From Brachybacterium timonense (GTDB lineage: Bacteria > Actinomycetota > Actinomycetes > Actinomycetales > Dermabacteraceae), in assembly GCF_900258505.1 (NCBI RefSeq), contig NZ_LT984895.1, forward strand, positions 1,406,876-1,470,259: 63,384 nt of DNA. Reading direction: 5' to 3'. The notes beneath the pieces were generated by a model, which saw only the letters and a list, made by a program, of their open reading frames with translations, made no database searches and was not told the DNA's origin. Below, piece after piece: positions 53,276 to 63,384 of the stretch (position 1 is the stretch's first letter; each line of letters starts with the position of its first letter). A program made the position numbers and the translations under genes.

Positions 53276-54067
53276 GTGGACGTCGTCATCCTGGAGAACG
53301 CAGAGGCCGTGGCGCGCGTCGCGGCCGACCACATCGAGCAGGTGCTCGGCGCCTCGGCTCACCCCGTGCTCGGACTCGCCACGGGATCGTCGCCGCTAGG
53401 ACTGTATGGCGAACTTGCTCGGCGGCATCGCGATTTCGGCCTGTCCTTCGCGGGTGCCGACGTGTTCATGCTCGATGAGTACGTCGGGCTCGGAGCGGAC
53501 CACGAGCAGTCCTACCACCACTTCATCCACGAGAACCTGGTCTCCCAGGTCGACCTTGATCCTGCACGCGTGCATCTTCCTGATGGCCTGGCCACGGACC
53601 TTGCCGCGGAGTGTGCGTCGTTCGACGCGAGTATCCGTGATGCGGGCGGCGTGGACTGCCAGCTGCTCGGCATCGGTTCCAATGGCCACATCGCCTTCAA
53701 CGAACCCGGCAGCTCATTGGCCTCCCGCACACGGCCGGTATGGCTGACGCCGAGCACCATCCGCGACAACGCTCGCTTTTTCAGCAGCCGCTCCGAGGTG
53801 CCGGTCCGCGCCCTCAGCCAGGGATTGGGCACGATCATGGAGGCTCGACGCGTCCTGCTCATCGCCACCGGTGCGAAGAAAGCCGACGCTGTGGCGCAGA
53901 TGGTGGAAGGGCCGGTCAGCGCCCGCTGCCCTGCCAGCGTGCTGCAACTGCACCCGCACACTGTGGCCGTGGTTGACGAGGACGCGGCAGCCAAACTCGA
54001 GCTGAGCGACTTCTACCGCTACAGCCGCCGCATGCAGCTGCAGGACGGAGCTCCCGCCTGGAGCTGA
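53276..54067 (+). CDS. nagB: glucosamine-6-phosphate deaminase
   Basis: A 263-residue enzyme converting glucosamine-6-phosphate to fructose-6-phosphate and ammonia, the last step by which N-acetylglucosamine and sialic-acid carbon enter glycolysis. Motifs are GLATGSSPLGLY, VFMLDEYVGL with catalytic Asp, and GIGSNGHIAFNEPGS with the catalytic His/Glu. GTG 53276 is preferred over the adjacent GTG 53273 because GAGG gives a 7-nt spacer. It stands alone here, without nagA. It would complete the pathway begun by the sialic-acid cluster. Confidence 0.95.
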   Translation: MDVVILENAEAVARVAADHIEQVLGASAHPVLGLATGSSPLGLYGELARRHRDFGLSFAGADVFMLDEYVGLGADHEQSYHHFIHENLVSQVDLDPARVHLPDGLATDLAAECASFDASIRDAGGVDCQLLGIGSNGHIAFNEPGSSLASRTRPVWLTPSTIRDNARFFSSRSEVPVRALSQGLGTIMEARRVLLIATGAKKADAVAQMVEGPVSARCPASVLQLHPHTVAVVDEDAAAKLELSDFYRYSRRMQLQDGAPAWS

Positions 54068-54164
54068 CCATACGGACTCGTCTGTGACAGGGGCCATATG
54101 ACGAAACGGTCTCGCCGCATGCCGGGCTGATCAGTGGTGGAGTCTCGCGGATACGATCCGATTC

Positions 54165-55691
54165 ATGCAGGCTGATCACACCCCCTCATCGCCCGCGGCT
54201 GCTGTCGACGGGTCCTCCTCCTCACACGTCGACGAGGCGCCGCGTCGTTCCGCGCTGGATCGCTGGTTCTCGATCTCCGAACGCGGATCGACAGTGGGGC
54301 GCGAGGTGCGTGGCGGCCTCGTCACCTTCTTCGCCATGTGCTACATCGTGGTGCTGAATCCACTGATCATCGGCACTGTCCCGGATTCCACCGGTCAGTA
54401 CCTCGGCGGCGGGGATGCCCCGAACCTCCCGGCTGTCGCCGCTGGTACAGCCCTGATCGCCGGGGTGCTGTCCATTCTGATGGGCGCCTGGGCGAAGTTC
54501 CCCCTCGCCCTGGCAGCGGGCCTCGGGTTGAATGCCTACCTCGCCTACTCCGTCGTCTCCTTGCCGGGAATGACCTGGGGCGGTGCTATGGGGCTTGTGG
54601 TGATCGAGGGGCTGCTCGTTCTCGTTCTCGTGTTCACCGGATTCCGCAAGGCCGTGTTCGACGCAGTGCCACCGTTCATGAAGACGGCGATCGCTGTGGG
54701 AATCGGCCTGTTCATCGCGTTCATCGGCCTGTACAACGCCCGCTTCGTGACCAGTGCCTCGGGCACGCCTGTTCAGCTCGGCAACAGCGGATCGCTGATC
54801 GGCTGGCCCACGTTCGTGTTCGTCACCGGTCTGCTGCTCATGTTCGTCCTGTGGGTGCGGAAGGTGCCGGGAGCGATCTTCCTGTCGATCGTCACTGCCA
54901 CAGTGCTCGCGATCGTGATCGAGCAGCTGACCTCGCTGGGCGCCTACGCTCCGGCCGACGAGGCGGGCGCAGGCAACCCGCATGGCTGGAGCATGAACGT
55001 CCCCGCGATCACCTCCTCGCCGCTGCAGATGCCAGACTTCTCCACCCTGTTCACCGTGGACCCGCTCGGCGGTCTGAAAGCGGTCGGAATCGTCGGGGCG
55101 CTCGTGATCGTGTTCTCCCTGATGCTCGCGGACTTCTTCGACACCATGGGAACCATGGTCGGCGTTGCCTCCGAAGCCGATCTGCTCGATGAGAACGGTG
55201 ACATCCCCGGCTCACAGCGCATCCTCGTGGTCGATTCGCTCGGCGCTGTTGCCGGCGGCCTGGGTGGCGTCAGTTCGAACACCGCGTTCGTGGAGTCGAC
55301 TTCAGGCGTCGCGGAGGGCGCCCGCACCGGACTTGCCTCTGTGGTCACCGGTATCGCGTTCCTGCTGGCAACACTGTTCGCACCGCTCGTAGCCCTGGTG
55401 CCCTACGAAGCCGCGACGCCGGCCCTGGTCATGGTGGGCTTCCTGATGATGACTCAGATCACCGGCATCGACTTCACCGATGTCTCCAAGGCGATCCCGG
55501 CGTTCCTCACCATCATCCTCATGCCGTTCGCCTACTCGATCACGGTCGGTATGGGCGCAGGTTTCGTCATGTACGTGCTGATCCTGGTGGTGCAGGGTAA
55601 GGGGCGCCGCGTCCACTGGCTCATGTACCTAGTGGCCGCCCTGTTCATCGCGTACTTCCTGCGTGGAGCGCTGGAGAACCTTCTCATCTGA
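54165..55691 (+). CDS. NCS2-family purine (guanine/hypoxanthine) permease
   Basis: A 508-residue membrane transporter of the AzgA/PbuG branch with about 12-14 helices. VRGGLVTFFAMCYIVVLNPL is the conserved first helix, GLGLNAYLAYSVV and the helix IAVGIGLFIAFIGLYNARFV follow, and LADFFDTMGTMVGVASEADL is the signature with acidic residues in the substrate site. It imports guanine, hypoxanthine or adenine by proton symport. A long hydrophilic N-terminus (about 45 residues) is typical for actinobacteria. No purine riboswitch was recognised in the short leader. Confidence 0.93.
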   Translation: MQADHTPSSPAAAVDGSSSSHVDEAPRRSALDRWFSISERGSTVGREVRGGLVTFFAMCYIVVLNPLIIGTVPDSTGQYLGGGDAPNLPAVAAGTALIAGVLSILMGAWAKFPLALAAGLGLNAYLAYSVVSLPGMTWGGAMGLVVIEGLLVLVLVFTGFRKAVFDAVPPFMKTAIAVGIGLFIAFIGLYNARFVTSASGTPVQLGNSGSLIGWPTFVFVTGLLLMFVLWVRKVPGAIFLSIVTATVLAIVIEQLTSLGAYAPADEAGAGNPHGWSMNVPAITSSPLQMPDFSTLFTVDPLGGLKAVGIVGALVIVFSLMLADFFDTMGTMVGVASEADLLDENGDIPGSQRILVVDSLGAVAGGLGGVSSNTAFVESTSGVAEGARTGLASVVTGIAFLLATLFAPLVALVPYEAATPALVMVGFLMMTQITGIDFTDVSKAIPAFLTIILMPFAYSITVGMGAGFVMYVLILVVQGKGRRVHWLMYLVAALFIAYFLRGALENLLI

Positions 55692-55723
55692 CGGCAGGCC
55701 GACGGATGCCGGGCACCGACGGG

Positions 55724-56899
55724 TCAGGCCGCTGCGCTGTCCAGGACATGGTCCAGCACGGACACCAGTGCCTCGACGTCTGAGGGCGGCACCGACGGGA
55801 ACGTCGCGATGCGCAGCTGGTTCCGACCGAGCTTCCGGTAGGGCTCGATGTCGAGGATGCCCTCACGACGCAGGCGGGCAGCGAGAGCAGCAGCGTCCAC
55901 ATGCGGGGCGAGATCCAGCGTCGTGACCACCTGAGAACGGGCGGCGGGGTCGGTAACGAAGCAGGTCACGTCCTCACGTCGGTCGGCCCAGGCATGCAGC
56001 AGACCGCTTGAAGTACGTGTGCGCTCATCTGCCCAGGCAAGACCGCCCTGGTCGAGGATCCACTCGACCTGTTCGGCGAGCAGGATGAGCGTGGCGATCG
56101 CTGGCGTGTTCAGCGTCTGGTTCTTCTGCGAGTTCTCGATGGCCGCAGTGAGCGAGAGGAAGCTCGGTACCCATCTGTCGTTGCGTGCCTCGAGCTCAGC
56201 TGCACGCTCGATGGTGGCAGGGGAGAGGGCCGCTACCCACAGCCCGCCGTCTGAGCCCAGACATTTCTGCGGTGCGAAGTAGTAGGTGTCGGTCTGGTCG
56301 ATGTCGACCGCGATCCCACCGGCAGCGGAGGTAGCGTCCACGAGAACGAGGGCACCGGACTGCGTGGCGTGCGTCGGCCTGCTCACGGGCAGCATGACGC
56401 CTGTGGAGGTCTCATTGTGAGGCCAGGCGACGACGTCAGCAGAGGCGAGGCTGCCATCAGCGTCATCCCACGTCGGCACGGAACCGGGAGCCGACTCGCG
56501 CACAATCGGTTCCGCCAGATGAGGGGCAGATCGTGTCTCCACTGCGAATTTGGCGGAGAACTCGCCGAGCACGAGATGTGCTGAGCGCTCGTGTACGAGG
56601 CACAGGGCGGCGATGTCCCAGAACGCGGTCGAGCCACCATTGCCGAGCACGATCTCGTATCCCCCGGGCAGATCGAACAGCTGCGCCAGGCCCTCGCGGA
56701 CCCGTCGCACCACGCCTTTGACCGCGCTCTGCCGATGCGAGGTGCCCAGCACCGTGCGTCCGCTCGCCATCAGTGCATCGAGCTGTTCGGAGCGGATCCG
56801 CGCAGGACCCGATCCGAATCGGCCGTCAGAGGGCAGCAGGTTGCTCGGGATCGGGACGGCATCGAAGTGGGATGTGCCAAGAGCTGTGCGGGCGGACAT
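55724..56899 (-). CDS. serC: phosphoserine transaminase
   Basis: A 391-residue PLP enzyme of serine synthesis, making 3-phosphoserine from 3-phosphohydroxypyruvate and glutamate. It is the actinobacterial type: SDGRFGSGPARIRSEQLDAL, VLGTSHRQSAVKGVVRRVRE, GNGGSTAFWD, and the PLP-lysine in YYFAPQKCLGSDGG. ATG 56899 follows AAGGAG (5-nt spacer), so the longer reading is not used. It is convergent with the purine permease and divergent from menG. Confidence 0.95.
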   Translation of the reverse strand: MSARTALGTSHFDAVPIPSNLLPSDGRFGSGPARIRSEQLDALMASGRTVLGTSHRQSAVKGVVRRVREGLAQLFDLPGGYEIVLGNGGSTAFWDIAALCLVHERSAHLVLGEFSAKFAVETRSAPHLAEPIVRESAPGSVPTWDDADGSLASADVVAWPHNETSTGVMLPVSRPTHATQSGALVLVDATSAAGGIAVDIDQTDTYYFAPQKCLGSDGGLWVAALSPATIERAAELEARNDRWVPSFLSLTAAIENSQKNQTLNTPAIATLILLAEQVEWILDQGGLAWADERTRTSSGLLHAWADRREDVTCFVTDPAARSQVVTTLDLAPHVDAAALAARLRREGILDIEPYRKLGRNQLRIATFPSVPPSDVEALVSVLDHVLDSAAA

Positions 56900-57015
56900 G
56901 ATGCTCCTTCCGGAACCATGAGGACGGGATATCGCCTGAACCGACATCGTGCCAGCGCTGCGGCGCGCACGCTTGCCTGGTCCACCACGCGGCACGTATC
57001 TGGCAGGATCAAGGC

Positions 57016-57720
57016 ATGAGCCGTGCCGACCTGGACAAGCAGCCGTTCGACGTCGCCGGGATGTTCGACAGCATTGCCCGCCGCTACGACCTCATGAACG
57101 ATGTCGCCGCACTCGGTCAGGTCAAGCGGTGGCGGCACCTGATGGTTGATGCGGTCAACCCCGGTCACGGCGCACACGTGCTGGATCTTGCGGGAGGCAC
57201 CGGTACATCGGCCACGGCGCTTGCGCGTGCCGGGGCGCGTGTGGTCGCGGCGGACTTCTCCTTCGGCATGATGAGCGAAGGTCGTCGGCGCGGCGCCCCG
57301 GTCCCTTTCGTGGGCGCCGACGCGCACCGGCTCCCTTTTGCTGACGACACCTTCGACGCAGCTGTGATCTCTTTCGGACTCCGTAATGTGCAGGATCCGG
57401 TGCGTGCCCTCACAGAGATGCGTCGTGTCGTCCGCCCTGGCGGACGTGTTGTGGTCTGCGAATTCTCCACGCCGACGTCGACCCTGTTCCGGGCGATCTA
57501 CGAGCGTTACCTGTTGCGGGCGCTTCCGGCGGTGGCGAAGCAACTTGCCTCCAGCGCGGATGCGTATGACTACCTTGCCGAGTCCATCATCGCGTGGCCG
57601 GACCAGCGGGGTCTGGCCGCGTGGTTGCGGCATATCGGCCTGGAGCAGGTCGAGCACCGGAATCTGACGGGCGGGATCGTGGCTCTGCACAGGGGGCGTG
57701 TGCCCGGTGGTACTGCCTGA
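57016..57720 (+). CDS. menG: demethylmenaquinone methyltransferase
   Basis: A 234-residue SAM-dependent methyltransferase of the UbiE/MenG family that carries out the last step of menaquinone synthesis, methylation of demethylmenaquinone. The N-terminus [20 protein letters not shown] is the family signature. Motif I is [16 protein letters not shown], and [20 protein letters not shown] and the post-motif [12 protein letters not shown] follow. Menaquinone is the electron acceptor of the ndh product encoded 4 kb upstream. A single gene before the rRNA operon. Confidence 0.94.
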   Translation: MSRADLDKQPFDVAGMFDSIARRYDLMNDVAALGQVKRWRHLMVDAVNPGHGAHVLDLAGGTGTSATALARAGARVVAADFSFGMMSEGRRRGAPVPFVGADAHRLPFADDTFDAAVISFGLRNVQDPVRALTEMRRVVRPGGRVVVCEFSTPTSTLFRAIYERYLLRALPAVAKQLASSADAYDYLAESIIAWPDQRGLAAWLRHIGLEQVEHRNLTGGIVALHRGRVPGGTA

Positions 57721-57993
57721 TCGCTGACCAGAGGGATGCGTTAGGGCCGACGGAGCAGCGAAGGACAAGCCCAGAGCAGACCGTTGCTCACTGTCCGCGG
57801 ACCGATTGAGCGAGTGTGGCGGAGGACACCCACGAATAGGGCGTTACCGGCTTGACCGCCATGATTGCGCCGCGTAATGTTCTTCCTCGTGCCCCACAGC
57901 GGGGCGGTTCCGCCAAGGCGACGAGCCAAACGGGACCGACCACAGTGGAGCGCCTTCCCAACGGGAAAGCGACGCGGATCACACCGACTGAGC
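57721..57993. other. intergenic region upstream of the rRNA promoter
   Basis: About 270 bp between menG and the rRNA promoter hold no frame with family features. Short minus-strand frames here contain only Arg/Pro-rich readings. No IS end, tRNA or further promoter was recognised. Confidence 0.5.
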
Positions 57994-58023
57994 TTGACTG
58001 AAGCGGAAGAAATCCCCTAAGTT
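57994..58023 (+). promoter_or_regulatory. rRNA operon promoter
   Basis: TTGACT (57994-57999) and TAAGTT (58018-58023), spaced by 18 bp, form a strong sigma-70-type promoter about 165 bp upstream of 16S. The following GGGGG at +1 suggests G initiation, common for rRNA promoters of actinomycetes. CCCC...GGGG around the -10 (58013-58028) is a small inverted repeat. Confidence 0.7.
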
Positions 58024-58080
58024 ATGGGGGTTGCCTCGAAGCGAGATGCACAAAGCATCGAGGTCGAGTGCACATGTTGC

Positions 58081-58131
58081 TTGATATCTCAATAGCGTGT
58101 CTGTTTGTTGATGCCAATTTTTGTTTGGCAT
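58081..58131 (+). promoter_or_regulatory. rRNA leader: antitermination-like element and hairpin
   Basis: TTGATATCTCAATAGCGTG (58081-58099) resembles the boxA-containing leader element that also occurs in the spacer at 60001 (CTTGAGAACTGCATAGTGGA). A hairpin follows: ATGCCAA (58111-58117), 7-nt T-rich loop, TTGGCAT (58125-58131). Such leaders bind Nus factors and guide RNase processing. Confidence 0.5.
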
Positions 58132-58189
58132 TGATGGATGACTGACATTTATTGTCTAGTTGTTTGTTTTTGCTAGGATTTTTTCATGT

Positions 58190-63130
<4,941 letters not shown>

Positions 63131-63230
63131 CACTTCTGTTTGCTTGTGTGTTCGCGTTCACTGTGTGGTTCTCGGGAGGCAGTCTCCTGGCTCCGTGGTT
63201 TGGGGTTGGTGGGCTGGTTGGTCTCGTGGT

Positions 63231-63350
63231 GTTACGGCGGTCATAGCGTCGGGGGAAAGCCCGGTTTTCATTCCGAACCCGGTAGCTAAGCTCGACTGCG
63301 CCGGTGGTACTGCACTCGGGGGGGGGTGGGGGAGGAGGTCGCCGCCGGGC
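63231..63350 (+). rRNA. 5S ribosomal RNA (sequence irregular)
   Basis: GTTACGGCGGTCATAGCG at the 5' end, CATTCCGAACCCGG in the middle and GTCGCCGCCGGG at the 3' end identify 5S rRNA. The loop regions are abnormal: GGGGGAAAGCCCGG instead of a GGGGAAACGCCCGG-like loop, and G-runs (nine G at 63318-63326) replace the usual helix IV/V bases. This could be sequencing or assembly error at the contig end, or a decayed copy. Confidence 0.75.
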
Positions 63351-63384
63351 ATTCTTGTGGTGGGGGGGGTGTTCCTTGAGCCTC

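Noticed and set aside
54068..54164. Purine riboswitch before the NCS2 permease
   Set aside because: The ~97-bp leader shows none of the conserved purine-aptamer loop sequences or a three-way junction pattern.

Overview
The window is high-GC DNA from an actinomycete. The 16S gene at 58190-59712 looks like Dermabacteraceae (Dermabacter/Brachybacterium relatives); this is judged by eye, without alignment. Supporting signs are many GTG starts, ATGA/GTGA-coupled operons, a DUF222-HNH protein behind an actinobacterial-type LexA box, DUF501 and DUF6318 proteins, and the eno-ftsB-DUF501-ppx and tRNA-Gln-glmU-prs-rplY-pth-mfd-mazG gene orders. The left edge cuts an IS3-family transposase and the right edge stops just after a 5S rRNA, so the window may be a whole contig bounded by two repeats.

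Left accessory part (1-10.1 kb). An IS3-family end abuts a truncated small ORF (124-201). That ORF is the last member of a minus-strand operon: EamA transporter, NAD(P)-binding reductase, MFS exporter, broken ORF. A divergent LysR gene lies beside it. Next come a second MFS exporter and a beta-hydroxyacid-dehydrogenase-type reductase. A 23-bp near-identical motif precedes both operons and suggests one LysR regulon. An AraC fragment, a tandem GNAT acetyltransferase, a TetR regulator, a secreted Asp-box protein and a scar of broken transposase pieces follow.

Sialic-acid region (10.2-18.3 kb). A minus-strand operon encodes a lipoprotein solute-binding protein, two CUT1-type permeases and a secreted sialidase. 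A divergent plus-strand operon encodes a sialidase without signal peptide, a NanA/DapA-type aldolase and a GntR/FCD regulator. Together they can release, import and cleave host sialoglycans. No transporter ATPase, nanK or nanE is present. nagB, needed at the end of amino-sugar catabolism, lies far away at 53.3 kb.

Middle (18.3-31.5 kb). This holds an SOS-box-controlled DUF222-HNH protein, an alpha/beta hydrolase, a PH-domain membrane protein, a WXG100-like protein with a glycine-rich hydrophobic tail and its unknown partner, an orphan LysR-type ligand domain, luxS, malQ, a protein O-mannosyltransferase, a secreted PKD protein and a DUF6318 lipoprotein. Several intergenic repeats occur here.

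Housekeeping part (31.5-57.7 kb). Genes are rsmI, rpmF (56 aa), tatD, rsmA, ispE, an ABC-F ATPase, MarR and TetR regulators, tRNA-Gln, glmU, prs, rplY/ctc, pth, mfd, mazG, eno, an FtsB/DivIC-like gene, DUF501, ppx/gppA, ndh, nagB, an NCS2 purine permease, serC and menG/ubiE. The right end is a 16S-23S-5S operon with its promoter and leader and no spacer tRNA. The last ~120 bp (5S) look degraded.
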